In this document: positions 33,483 through 42,364 of the stretch, piece after piece
Position numbering within the stretch: the stretch's first letter is position 1
Layout: each line of letters starts with the position of its first letter
NCBI RefSeq assembly: GCF_010646885.2
Contig: NZ_CP050700.1
Span: forward strand, 4,552,501 to 4,616,500
DNA length: 64,000 nt
Source of the DNA: Desulfopila sp. IMCC35008
GTDB taxonomy: Bacteria > Desulfobacterota > Desulfobulbia > Desulfobulbales > Desulfocapsaceae
Direction: 5' to 3'
Program-made: the position numbers and the translations under genes
Notes under the pieces: model-generated
Told to the model about the DNA's origin: nothing
Databases searched by the model: none
Seen by the model: only the letters and a program-made list of their open reading frames with translations

Positions 33483-34574
33483 ATGGCACTTAATCTTTCC
33501 TACAATTCCCCCGACTTCTCTCTGCCGCAATTTACAAATTCCCCGGCAGCCCAGATGGAGGCCGCACCGGCCGACGGTATTGCCCCTAAGATGTACCACG
33601 CCACTTCCAACCTCCCAGAATACATCAAGACAGAAGCAGGAGACTGGCTGCTCGCCCCCGAAGGCAGAATGGATGCGGTTCTGGTCAGTCGTGGTTCCGG
33701 CCTGGAGGTTGTCGAAGCCAGGAGGCTTGTAAAAGGTGACATGGTCATCATCGGCCGAACCGAAAATGCAGAAGAAGGTATCTACGTTCACGACCAGTGT
33801 TTCGAGGAAAAAACAGAGAGTGAAGATAAGTTTGCCTTTCGCTCACGCGGCACCCGCGAGACCCCTTTTTCTTATTCTTACGACAGCCTTTACGATATTC
33901 TCAAACACGACAGGGACAACGGACATATTGTCTGGGTTCTCGGTCCTGCCGTGGCCTTCGACAAAGACAGCCGGGACGCCATGCAGGGACTCATTGAAAA
34001 CGGATTTTGCCACGGTCTCATGGCGGGTAATGCCCTTGCCACCCATGATATCGAGGCCGCATTTTTCGGCACCGGCCTGGGCCAGAATATCTACAGCCAG
34101 ACCCTTCAGCCCATGGGGCACTACAACCACCTTGATATCTTAAACGATGTGCGAAAGGCGGGCTCTATCAAACAGGCATTGGTGGATCTGGACATAAAAG
34201 ACGGCATCATGTACGCCTGTGAGAAGAAAAAGGTGCCCTATATCCTGGCTGGCTCAATTCGCGATGATGGACCACTCCCGGAAATTGTACCCAATGTGTA
34301 TGATGCCCAAAATAAAATGCGAGAACATGCCCGAAAAGCAACAACGGTCATCTGTATGGCCACCCAACTGCATTCCATCGCCTTCGGCAACATGACGCCT
34401 AGCTACAAAATCCTAGAGGACGGAACCATACGTCCGGTCTATTTCTACATTGTCGACATGTCCGAATTTAGTGCGGACAAACTGGCTAACCGAGGGTCCG
34501 CACAAGCACAGGCCATTCTGACCAATGTTCAGGATTTTATTGTCAACCTCTGGAACCACCTGAAAAAACACTAA
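33483..34574 (+). CDS. Ornithine cyclodeaminase, TIGR00300/LOR-SDH-like type
   Basis: 363-residue Rossmann-fold protein of the family once named after LOR/SDH bifunctional enzymes. The stretch VLGPAVAFDKDSRDAMQGLI and GNALATHDIEAAFFGT is characteristic. Archaeal members and the C-terminal domain of cyanobacterial AgrE/ArgZ have been reported to convert ornithine to proline and ammonia with NAD. The following gene, 4 bp downstream, is arginase, which makes ornithine; this strongly supports the assignment. An ACGAGGTG ribosome site precedes the ATG. Confidence 0.85.
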   Translation: MALNLSYNSPDFSLPQFTNSPAAQMEAAPADGIAPKMYHATSNLPEYIKTEAGDWLLAPEGRMDAVLVSRGSGLEVVEARRLVKGDMVIIGRTENAEEGIYVHDQCFEEKTESEDKFAFRSRGTRETPFSYSYDSLYDILKHDRDNGHIVWVLGPAVAFDKDSRDAMQGLIENGFCHGLMAGNALATHDIEAAFFGTGLGQNIYSQTLQPMGHYNHLDILNDVRKAGSIKQALVDLDIKDGIMYACEKKKVPYILAGSIRDDGPLPEIVPNVYDAQNKMREHARKATTVICMATQLHSIAFGNMTPSYKILEDGTIRPVYFYIVDMSEFSADKLANRGSAQAQAILTNVQDFIVNLWNHLKKH

Positions 34575-34578
34575 GATC

Positions 34579-35472
34579 ATGACAACCAAAAAAGTCCGTA
34601 TTATTGGCGTGCCCATGGACCTCGGCCAAAACCAGAGAGGGGTCGACATGGGACCAAGTGCCATCCGATACGCACACCTCGCCCCGACCCTGCAAGAGCT
34701 GGGCTATACCACCGAGGATAGTGGCAATATCAATATACCCGGTCATTACAGCCTCAAGGACACCAGTTTTCAGGAGCGACTGGCCCCTATCCGAAAAGGA
34801 TGTGAAGCCGCCTACCAGTTAGGCAGGGAGGCTGTTGCCAATGATGAGATTCCGCTCTTTCTGGGTGGTGACCACTCATCTTCTGTCGGCACCATTGGGG
34901 GGGTTACTCACGAAAGTCCTGCCGGGGTTATATGGGTAGATGCCCATGGTGATTTCAACACCCCGGCCACCTCAGAGAGCTGCAACGTACATGGCATGTC
35001 CCTTGCCATTCTGCTGGGTAAAGGAAGCCCCGAACTTGTTAATGTGGGCAGGCCCGGCCCCAAGATTCTACCTCAGCATGTGGTAATGCTCGGCATACGA
35101 GACCTGGATCGTGAAGAAAAAAAGATGCTGCGCGACTCCGGTGTCACGATCTTCACCATGCGCGACATCGACGAATACGGCATGCATGCTGTCTTAGTGA
35201 AGACCCTGAAGAAGCTCGAGATGCTTGATAGAATCCACATCAGTCTGGACATGGACGTGATGGACCCCATCTCCGCCCCTGGCGTAGGAACTCCAAGCCA
35301 CGGCGGATTAACCTATCGCGAAGGTCAACTCATCATGGAGACTATCGCTGACAGCGGCAAACTGCTTTCCGCCGACATTATGGAGATCAACCCAATTCTC
35401 GACGTGGGTAATCAAACCGCCAAGATGGCTGTGTCACTAGCTGCATCTCTTTTCGGGAAATCAATAATCTGA
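34579..35472 (+). CDS. rocF: Arginase
   Basis: 297-residue ureohydrolase converting arginine to ornithine and urea. Manganese ligands are seen in GGDHSSSVGT, VDAHGDFNTPATSESCNVHG and SLDMDVMDPISAPGVGTPSH. The NxH/S-E pattern and SADIMEINP end match arginase rather than agmatinase, as does the length. Together with the preceding ornithine cyclodeaminase it forms a two-gene arginine-to-proline route yielding urea and ammonia. A strong terminator follows. Confidence 0.92.
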   Translation: MTTKKVRIIGVPMDLGQNQRGVDMGPSAIRYAHLAPTLQELGYTTEDSGNINIPGHYSLKDTSFQERLAPIRKGCEAAYQLGREAVANDEIPLFLGGDHSSSVGTIGGVTHESPAGVIWVDAHGDFNTPATSESCNVHGMSLAILLGKGSPELVNVGRPGPKILPQHVVMLGIRDLDREEKKMLRDSGVTIFTMRDIDEYGMHAVLVKTLKKLEMLDRIHISLDMDVMDPISAPGVGTPSHGGLTYREGQLIMETIADSGKLLSADIMEINPILDVGNQTAKMAVSLAASLFGKSII

Positions 35473-35496
35473 ACTATCTGACCCGACAGTAGAAAT

Positions 35497-35531
35497 AAAA
35501 AGCCCCCTTGTATTTTGCAAGGGGGCTTTTT
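35497..35531. terminator. Bidirectional terminator between arginase and TRAP permease genes
   Basis: Perfect 14-bp arms (AAAAAGCCCCCTTG and complement) around a 7-nt loop, with A-tract and T-tract on either side, serving both convergent units. Confidence 0.92.
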
Positions 35532-35540
35532 ATTTCAGTC

Positions 35541-36872
35541 CTACTGAAAACCGTAAAATTCGGGAAACACAACAATCGAAATCAACACCGCAACCTGTAT
35601 CACAATAAAGGGCACAACTCCCCGATAGAGGTCCACCGTCCGCACCTCGGGCGGACAGACACCTTTAAGATAAAACAGCGAAAACCCGAAAGGCGGCGTC
35701 AGAAAAGAGGTCTGCAGATTCATGGCGATCAGGATAGCAAACCAAAGCGGATTAAGGCCGATAATATCAGCAATCGGCAGCAGAATGGGCACCACGATAT
35801 AGGAAATCTCAATAAAGTCAATGAAGAACCCAAGCAGCATGATAGACAGCATGGACAACAGCAAAAAGGTCCACTTCTGACCAGGCAGGTTGGTGAGTGC
35901 ATCCTCAACCAGGTAATCCGCACCACTATATACGAAGACCATGGAAAAGGCCGTCGCACCGATGAGGATGGCAAAGACCATGGCGGTTATCTTGACCGTT
36001 TCCAGCGCTGCTTCCTCGACAATCCGCAGGCTCAGTTTCTTATACATGGCTGCCAGGACAAGTGCACCAACACTACCAACTGAGGCGGACTCCGTGGGTG
36101 TAGCGATCCCGGCGAAGATGGAACCCAAAACCATCACGATAAGAGTCAGTGGCGGGAAAATTGCGATAATCGCCCTCTTCACATTGCCCAGACGACTCCC
36201 TTCCTGAACCGGTATAGGCGGTGCCACTTCTTTATTCAGAAAAGACCAGACCAGGATATACGCAGTATAGCAGACCACCAGGATGAGACCGGGAGCAATC
36301 GCCGCCTGGAAAAGATCACCGACAGGTTGCTGAAACACGTCGCCTAAAATGATAAGCACGATGGACGGTGGAATAATCTGCCCCAGGGTTCCCGCCGCAC
36401 AGATAGTTCCGGTGGCCAGTTTTTTGGAATAGCCGTATTTAAGCATTACGGGGAGTGAGATAACACCCATAGCCACAACTGAGGCTCCCACCACTCCGGT
36501 AGACGCCGCAAGCAATGTTCCCACAATAACCGTACTGACCGCAACCCCACCCCGGATTTTGCCAAACAAGGTCCCCATGGCCTCCAGGAGTCGTTCCGCC
36601 AGATCCGATTTCTGCAGGATGATGCCCATGAAAATAAAAAGTGGAATCGCCATCAGGATCGTATTGTTCATGATGGAGTAGATACGAAACGGCATCATTG
36701 AGAACATCTGCAGGAACTCTTCCACCACCAGGACAAAGGTTAGATCAGGAGCAAGCTCGACAATCGCAGCCAGGATACCGAAAAAGATAGACACCGAGCC
36801 AAAGGTGAAAGCCACAGGATAACCGATAGACAGCATCAGCAGGGCGGCAAAAAACATTATTACTCCAACCAT
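35541..36872 (-). CDS. dctM: TRAP transporter large permease, DctM type (system 1)
   Basis: 443-residue membrane protein with about twelve hydrophobic segments, the ion-coupled permease of a TRAP importer. Typical stretches are GIILQKSDLAERLLEAMG, VSTVIVGTLLAASTGVVGAS and LGQIIPPSIVLIILGDV. It overlaps the small-permease gene by a single base. Together with the 36872-37420 and 37620-38693 genes it forms a complete system; TRAP permeases usually take up organic acids with sodium. Confidence 0.94.
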   Translation of the reverse strand: MVGVIMFFAALLMLSIGYPVAFTFGSVSIFFGILAAIVELAPDLTFVLVVEEFLQMFSMMPFRIYSIMNNTILMAIPLFIFMGIILQKSDLAERLLEAMGTLFGKIRGGVAVSTVIVGTLLAASTGVVGASVVAMGVISLPVMLKYGYSKKLATGTICAAGTLGQIIPPSIVLIILGDVFQQPVGDLFQAAIAPGLILVVCYTAYILVWSFLNKEVAPPIPVQEGSRLGNVKRAIIAIFPPLTLIVMVLGSIFAGIATPTESASVGSVGALVLAAMYKKLSLRIVEEAALETVKITAMVFAILIGATAFSMVFVYSGADYLVEDALTNLPGQKWTFLLLSMLSIMLLGFFIDFIEISYIVVPILLPIADIIGLNPLWFAILIAMNLQTSFLTPPFGFSLFYLKGVCPPEVRTVDLYRGVVPFIVIQVAVLISIVVFPEFYGFQ

Positions 36873-37420
36873 TATTTCACCTCACCCAGGCTCGAAGCCT
36901 CATCCAGCCCTTCACCGGCTTTGTACTTCCGATACAGATTAATATTCTTGATGGTATAACCGACAGAAGAAAAAACGAGACAACCAAACGCCAGGGGAAC
37001 CATTCCCTTAATGATCCATCGATATGGCAAACCGCCGGGATCTTCTGAAATCTCACCAGTGGAATAGGCGTCGTACACAAAATCGAACGATCCGAAAAAA
37101 ATAAGCAGGGCCAGGGGCAACAGGAAAAATATGGTGCCGATGATATTGATTATTGCCTTGGTCTTCGGCTTATATCGGTCATACAAAAAATCAACGCGAA
37201 CATGACCTTCGTCGAGCAGGCCGACTGATACACCGAAAAGTATGATGACCGCAAAGAGATGCCATTCCATCTCCTGCATCCCCACGGAACTGTTGTGAAA
37301 AAAATACCTCATGATAACGTCAAAAAAGACGTTTAAGGTCATCAGGACAAGCAGGAAAGAGAGTATCTTCCCACCTATCCTGTTCAACCTGTCGTAAAAC
37401 TCTTCTATCCTGATCAACAT
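36872..37420 (-). CDS. dctQ: TRAP transporter small permease, DctQ type (system 1)
   Basis: 182-residue protein with four hydrophobic segments. The GMQEMEWHLFAVIILFGVSV and DEGHVRVDFLYD stretches are the DctQ hallmark. It is longer at the C-terminus than the minimal DctQ. It follows the binding-protein gene after a 199-bp gap that holds a hairpin. Confidence 0.92.
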   Translation of the reverse strand: MLIRIEEFYDRLNRIGGKILSFLLVLMTLNVFFDVIMRYFFHNSSVGMQEMEWHLFAVIILFGVSVGLLDEGHVRVDFLYDRYKPKTKAIINIIGTIFFLLPLALLIFFGSFDFVYDAYSTGEISEDPGGLPYRWIIKGMVPLAFGCLVFSSVGYTIKNINLYRKYKAGEGLDEASSLGEVK

Positions 37421-37559
37421 AGTTACGCTCCTGCCGACACCCGTTTAGCAACGTGCGGGTGCTTTGATCCAATCATTATCCTTCCCCGATGAGTCACAGA
37501 TTATCTGCGCTACTACTGGAACTTACCACAAAAAAATAAATTTTCATAAGCGATAAAAA

Positions 37560-37596
37560 AAACCGTCCATTCCCCATTACGGAGAATGGACGGTTT
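37560..37596 (-). terminator. Hairpin with T-run between TRAP binding-protein and permease genes
   Basis: Perfect 13-bp arms (AAACCGTCCATTC and complement), then eight T on the minus strand. In such operons a partial terminator here lets the binding protein be made in excess of the permeases. Confidence 0.85.
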
Positions 37597-37619
37597 CTCA
37601 GCCATCAAACAAAGATGAT

Positions 37620-38693
37620 TTATTCCTCAACCATCTCTGATGTCTGGATATAGTAGTAGTCGGACATTTTCGTCCAGGTACGGGCCATACCCATGTATTC
37701 CTTCTGGGATTCGTAGATTTCCTTGAAGTCTGCATCCTGGGCGGCATACCCTTCCATCACTTCGTCGGTGGCTTTTTTCATGGCCTGCAGTACTTCTTTC
37801 GGGAAGGTCATTACCTTGATGTTCGGGAAGGCGGTCTTCATCTCAGCCCAGGCCTTGGCACTGGCATCGAAGTTCTCACTGTACATATCATGGGTAACAG
37901 CCTGCATTGCGGTCTTTAAGACAGCCTGGTATTCCGCCGGCAGTTTTTCCATTTCCTTCTTGTTAATCAGGAACTGCATTTCAGAGGCAGGCTCATGCCA
38001 ACCTGTGTAATAAAATGGAGCGACCTTATGGAAACCCATCTTGATATCCATACCGGGCCCAACCCATTCCAGGGCGTCGATGGTACCACGATCAAGCGAG
38101 GTGTAGAGTTCTCCAGGTGGAATATTGGTTACGTTAACTCCAAGCTTCGCGAAAACCTCTCCGGCCAGACCGGGGATACGCATCTTCAGCCCCTTCAGGT
38201 CATCAAGAGACTTGATCTCTTTTCTAAACCAACCACCCATCTGAACACCGGTATTACCCCCCGGATACGATAAAACATTAAACTTATCGTACAGCTTCTG
38301 CTGCAGTTCCATGCCCTTATCATAGTACAACCAGGCATACTGTTCCTGGGCAGTCATACCAAAGGGAACCGTGGTGAAAAAGACTGAAGAGATATTCTTG
38401 CCTTTCCAGTAATATGAAGCGGTATGGCCCATTTCGAACTGACCGCCCTTGACCATATCGAGAATCCCGAGGGGCGCCTTGTGTTTTTCGGAACCTTCAA
38501 CGCGGATTTCAAAATTACCGCCGGTCATTTCACTTACCATTTTGGCAAGCTTAGGTGCCGGTGAGGCAAGCGGGGTCAGGGTGCTGGACCATGTGGTGGC
38601 TAATTTCCAGCGGATTTTCTTTGCTGCCATTGCAGGTGAGGCAACCATCATGCAAGTGGCAAACACTGCAGCAATCTTTACAAATTTTTTCAT
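37620..38693 (-). CDS. dctP: TRAP transporter substrate-binding protein, DctP type (system 1)
   Basis: 357-residue periplasmic protein from ATG 38693, which follows GGAGGAG; the frame runs 39 codons further upstream without a ribosome site. Signal peptide MKKFVKIAAVFATCMMVASPAMAA. The conserved ligand arginine should lie in KGLKMRIPGLAGEVFAKLGV, where TRAP binding proteins grip a carboxylate. The subfamily (WVGPGMDIKMGFHKVAPFYY) resembles those for mannitol/chloroaromatic or keto-acid ligands; no ligand can be fixed. It is the first gene of the operon, and a GntR regulator gene lies just upstream on the same strand. Confidence 0.92.
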   Translation of the reverse strand: MKKFVKIAAVFATCMMVASPAMAAKKIRWKLATTWSSTLTPLASPAPKLAKMVSEMTGGNFEIRVEGSEKHKAPLGILDMVKGGQFEMGHTASYYWKGKNISSVFFTTVPFGMTAQEQYAWLYYDKGMELQQKLYDKFNVLSYPGGNTGVQMGGWFRKEIKSLDDLKGLKMRIPGLAGEVFAKLGVNVTNIPPGELYTSLDRGTIDALEWVGPGMDIKMGFHKVAPFYYTGWHEPASEMQFLINKKEMEKLPAEYQAVLKTAMQAVTHDMYSENFDASAKAWAEMKTAFPNIKVMTFPKEVLQAMKKATDEVMEGYAAQDADFKEIYESQKEYMGMARTWTKMSDYYYIQTSEMVEE

Positions 38694-38977
38694 TTCTCCT
38701 CCTGTTACTTGATTATTACGTATATACCATTTCGGAGAAAATATAATGAACCTGTCTACCCAGACACACCTCACAATCTTCTGCCGACACGACATATCTA
38801 ATATGATCAAGGAAAGATCGCAAGTTGAGAAACAAGGTTTACATCAAGAAAAGTATGACAAGGGCAATAGCTTGTGCAAAATGGCAAGCACCGTTGCAAC
38901 AAGTGAGGAAAAAGAAAGCCCGGCCTTTTACCATACAGGCCGGGTTTATAGGTCAAGCGGTTATGAGTCCAGCAAGA

Positions 38978-39679
38978 CTAACGCAGACGGAAATACTTCT
39001 GCACATACTTAATATGGGTGCGCATTGCCACATCAGCACGTTCCGGCTCGTGATCCCGGATAGAATTATACACCTCCCTATGATGATCGATTACATCATG
39101 AAGGGTCGATGTTTCCTGATACATATGTGTCAGGTTCTTTTTGATGCCGATAAACAGGAAATCGTAAAAATTCCGCATCAGATGGATGAGCACAGGATTT
39201 TTCGAGGCAAATGCAACAGCCATATGAAAGGCGGCATCGGCCTCTGTACTGATCTTATCCGTCGCCTCCAACGCCTCCTCCATCTCTTCGAGGCTGCGCT
39301 CAAGTGAGAGAATATCACTCTCGGTTGCCCGCAGGGCTGCCAGCATGGCGGCGTTGCACTCGAGCCCCATACGCACTTCAAGTAAATCATCCAGGGTAGC
39401 GTCTTCAGTGGCCATTGCGGCAGCCAACGGATTGCCCTTTCGACTATCCGGTGAGCTGACAAAGGTACCCTGTCCCTGCCGATGTTCGAGCAGGCCCATG
39501 GTCACGAGCTTGTTAATCGCATTACGGACAGATGTCCGGCTCACTGCCATCGAAACGGCTAATTCACGCTCGGGCAGGATCTGTTGGCCCGGCTTAAATT
39601 CACCTTTATATATAAGTTCCCGGATCTGCTCAAAAACCTGATCCGATATCCGCTTTGGTTTAATAGGTTTTAACTTCAT
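38978..39679 (-). CDS. GntR-family regulator, FCD (FadR/LldR/PdhR) subfamily
   Basis: 233-residue regulator. The winged HTH covers about residues 10-75 (EQIRELIYKGEFKPGQQILP, then ERELAVSMAVSRTSVRNAIN); the all-helical FCD ligand domain follows, with likely metal ligands in AAFHMAVAFASKNPV and IDHHREVYNSIRDH. Such regulators respond to lactate, pyruvate, glycolate or other carboxylates. Two ATTGGTACTACCATT sites lie upstream of its start, and similar sites precede the lactate/glycolate dehydrogenase at 60864. It is 285 bp upstream of the TRAP binding-protein gene on the same strand. Confidence 0.92.
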   Translation of the reverse strand: MKLKPIKPKRISDQVFEQIRELIYKGEFKPGQQILPERELAVSMAVSRTSVRNAINKLVTMGLLEHRQGQGTFVSSPDSRKGNPLAAAMATEDATLDDLLEVRMGLECNAAMLAALRATESDILSLERSLEEMEEALEATDKISTEADAAFHMAVAFASKNPVLIHLMRNFYDFLFIGIKKNLTHMYQETSTLHDVIDHHREVYNSIRDHEPERADVAMRTHIKYVQKYFRLR

Positions 39680-39824
39680 GTCGTTCTTCTGTAGAGAATT
39701 AAAGAGGCAGCGAATTTTTTCCGAAAATCACGGTCTGTTCTGCATACCCATATTTTTATTGTTATATCAAGATATTGATGAGACTGATAAAGTAACGACC
39801 ATTGAAAAACAAAATGCCTTGCCA

Positions 39825-39839
39825 ATTGGTACTACCATT
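39825..39839. promoter_or_regulatory. GntR/FCD-type operator 1
   Basis: ATTGGTACTACCATT, fitting the ATTGGT-N3-ACCAAT pattern known for PdhR/LldR-like regulators. About 145 bp upstream of the GntR start. Confidence 0.7.
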
Positions 39840-39966
39840 ATCAACAACCAGTTCTCAACGACTCAGGGTGAAGCAGTATCACCGAAAGGACTATTATGCC
39901 GTACTTCAGCAAAACTTTCAACACTCTTACTCTTTTTAACATAAGGAAATGCTCCGCACCACCCTT

Positions 39967-39981
39967 ATTGGTACTACCATT
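39967..39981. promoter_or_regulatory. GntR/FCD-type operator 2
   Basis: A second, identical ATTGGTACTACCATT, about 190 bp upstream of the citramalate synthase start. Two identical copies in one intergenic region are unlikely by chance. Confidence 0.7.
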
Positions 39982-40172
39982 TTGCCATATTTCAACGAGT
40001 TCAATGGTTGTAAAAATATACCCATAATCTGTTTTGGGGTCTGCTTTCTACAGTAGAAAACATATTTATTTGCATTTTTGCATTTTTTTTATACTATGGG
40101 AGGTTCCACAATCCACCAACATCAACCCTCCATCCCAATTCTAAATATTCAGTGAAGGACATAAGAGCAGTT

Positions 40173-41768
40173 ATGGGGAGATCAATAGAAATCTACGACA
40201 CCACACTTCGTGATGGCACACAGGCCGAAAACTTTAATCTTTCCGTCGAGGACAAGATACGAATCACCAAAGCCCTGGACGAATTTGGCATAGATTTTAT
40301 TGAAGGCGGTTGGCCCGGGTCAAACCCCATTTCCGTAGAATATTTCCGCAAGATGCGAGGGATCAGGCTCAAACATGCAAAACTAGCCGCTTTCGGCTCC
40401 ACCAGGCACTTCAAGAATCAGCCTGAAGACGACCCGAACCTGCAGGCCCTCCTGGACGCCACTCCCCAGACCATCACCATTTTTGGCAAAAGCTGGGATA
40501 TACATGTAACGGAAGCACTCCATATCGAACTTGATGATAACTTGTTGATCATTGAGGACACCCTGGCTTATCTCAGGCCCCACGTTGAACACCTGATCTA
40601 CGATGCCGAACATTTTTTTGACGGCTATAAAAATAATCAGGAATACGCCCTGGAAACATTGGCTCGAGCCGCTGCAGGCGGTGCAGAAACTATTGTCCTC
40701 TGCGACACAAACGGTGGCACCTTGCCTTTTGAGATAGGCCCGATTATTGAGCATGTTCTAAAATACCTCAGGGAAAACGGGGCCGATGTGAAACTTGGCA
40801 TTCACCCGCACAACGATTCGGAATCGGCCGTCGCAAACGCCCTGCTGGCCATATCTGCCGGGGCAGATCACGTCCAGGGAACCATCAATGGTTTCGGGGA
40901 ACGCTGCGGCAATGCCAATCTGACCTCAATTATACCTGCCCTGGTCTTCAAGATGGGACTGGCATGTACCGTGCGTGAAAATATTGACAAACTCTACACC
41001 ACCTCAAGACTGGTGAACGAGTTGGCGAACCTCCCCCACAACCGCTACCAACCATATGTCGGTGAGTCGGCCTTTGCCCATAAGGGAGGCATTCATGTCA
41101 GCGCCGTCAAACGGAACCCCCTCACCTATGAGCATATCGAGCCGGACAAGGTGGGCAACATCAGGCGGGTTCTCATCTCCGACCAGTCGGGGCGCGCCAA
41201 CATATTGCACAAGGCGAAACAGTGGGGCATCAAGCTTGATGCAGGCGATCCGGTACTGGCGACCATCATCAGCGAATTGAAAGAAAAGGAAAACCTTGGC
41301 TATATGTACGAAGGTGCTGAGGCGAGTTTTGAAAACCTGATGCGCCGGGCAATGGGACTGCAGCGCAATTATTTCAAGTTCGAGACATTCAGAGTGATGA
41401 ACCACAAGTACAGGATGGACAAACCGCCACTCACCGAAGCAACAATACGGTTATACGTTGGCGGCTCCGAAGTCCATACCGCCTCCATGGGAGACGGCCC
41501 TGTCAACGCCCTGGACAAGGCCATGCGTAAAGCCCTGGTTCGCTTTTACCCCTGCCTTGAAGAAATGGAACTGGCCGACTACAAGGTCAGGGTTCTCTCC
41601 GGCGAGCACGGCACCGAAGCCAGGGTCCGGGTTCTTGTGGAAAGCAAGGATAAAGTGTGCAGATGGGGGACAGTCGGCGTCTCCGTCAATATTATTGAAG
41701 CCAGTTGGCAGGCCTTAGTCGACAGTATCAACTACAAGTTAATGAAGGAAGAGAACAAAAAGAAGTAA
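40173..41768 (+). CDS. cimA: Citramalate synthase
   Basis: 531-residue enzyme of the isopropylmalate/homocitrate synthase family, condensing pyruvate and acetyl-CoA to (R)-citramalate, the first step of threonine-independent isoleucine synthesis. TIM-barrel signature at the start IEIYDTTLRDGTQAENFNLS, metal-binding LGIHPHNDSESAVANALLAI, then VQGTINGFGERCGNANL. The C-terminal regulatory LeuA-like domain covers about residues 385-530. I start it at ATG 40173; a GTG 21 bp upstream is the alternative. Length matches the CimA group (TIGR00977) rather than LeuA. A MarR gene follows 22 bp later. Confidence 0.92.
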   Translation: MGRSIEIYDTTLRDGTQAENFNLSVEDKIRITKALDEFGIDFIEGGWPGSNPISVEYFRKMRGIRLKHAKLAAFGSTRHFKNQPEDDPNLQALLDATPQTITIFGKSWDIHVTEALHIELDDNLLIIEDTLAYLRPHVEHLIYDAEHFFDGYKNNQEYALETLARAAAGGAETIVLCDTNGGTLPFEIGPIIEHVLKYLRENGADVKLGIHPHNDSESAVANALLAISAGADHVQGTINGFGERCGNANLTSIIPALVFKMGLACTVRENIDKLYTTSRLVNELANLPHNRYQPYVGESAFAHKGGIHVSAVKRNPLTYEHIEPDKVGNIRRVLISDQSGRANILHKAKQWGIKLDAGDPVLATIISELKEKENLGYMYEGAEASFENLMRRAMGLQRNYFKFETFRVMNHKYRMDKPPLTEATIRLYVGGSEVHTASMGDGPVNALDKAMRKALVRFYPCLEEMELADYKVRVLSGEHGTEARVRVLVESKDKVCRWGTVGVSVNIIEASWQALVDSINYKLMKEENKKK

Positions 41769-41789
41769 CCCCAACAAACGAGGCTCCCC

Positions 41790-42317
41790 ATGAATGAGAA
41801 TAACCGATCGGATGATATAACCCCCATCGTTTCATCGGAACATCTCGCATCACCTGACAGTTGGCAACTCAGTGAATTCGAATATGGCATGATTATCGCG
41901 TACAACGCCTTCTCGCGTTGGATGATCCGCTGCATGGGGGCGGCCGGGCATGTCGATTTCAGCCCACTGGATATCCTCGTACTGCATAACGTCAACCACC
42001 GGCAGAGAGAAAAGCGATTAATCGACATCTGCTTCGTACTACATGTCGAAGACCAGCACACCGTTAATTACTCGTTGAAAAAACTGGTCAAGGCAGAACT
42101 TGTAGGTCGGGAAAAACGAGGCAAAGAGATTTTTTACTTCGCTACGGAAAAAGGTAGAACCGCCTGCCAGGAATACCGTGAAATCAGGGAGAAATGCCTC
42201 ACCTCCACCTATCGCGCCATGGACCAGGAGAGTGATGAGATGCGCAATGCTGCAGCCTTGCTGCGATTGATGTCCGGGATTTATGATCAGGCCTCGAGGG
42301 CTGCTTCTTCACTGTAG
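41790..42317 (+). CDS. MarR-like winged-helix regulator
   Basis: 175-residue protein with a MarR-type winged helix: FSPLDILVLHNVNHRQREKR, then LHVEDQHTVNYSLKKLVKAE and the wing GREKRGKEIFYFATEKG. Follows cimA by 22 bp with a GAGG ribosome site, so it is in the same operon and could sense an intermediate of the branch. No ligand evident. Confidence 0.85.
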   Translation: MNENNRSDDITPIVSSEHLASPDSWQLSEFEYGMIIAYNAFSRWMIRCMGAAGHVDFSPLDILVLHNVNHRQREKRLIDICFVLHVEDQHTVNYSLKKLVKAELVGREKRGKEIFYFATEKGRTACQEYREIREKCLTSTYRAMDQESDEMRNAAALLRLMSGIYDQASRAASSL

Positions 42318-42364
42318 ATATCCATCATACCTGGCCGCCCATCTTCTTATACAAAAGGGACATC

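Larger units (their letters stand above)
39680..40172. other. Divergent intergenic region, GntR / citramalate synthase
   Basis: About 490 bp, AT-rich, with the promoters of the GntR gene (minus) and of cimA (plus) and two GntR-type operators. An 88-codon ORF at 39678-39944 has no resemblance to known proteins and overlaps the regulatory sites; I do not call it. Confidence 0.55.

Noticed and set aside
35508..36083. 191-residue plus-strand ORF opposite the DctM gene
   Set aside because: It is a shadow of the TRAP permease frame, with low-complexity His/Lys/Arg-rich composition.
38720..38740. Possible GntR-type site ahead of TRAP system 1 (ATGGTATATACG on the minus strand)
   Set aside because: Only one half-site is acceptable, and it lies very close to the start codon; too weak to include in the regulon.
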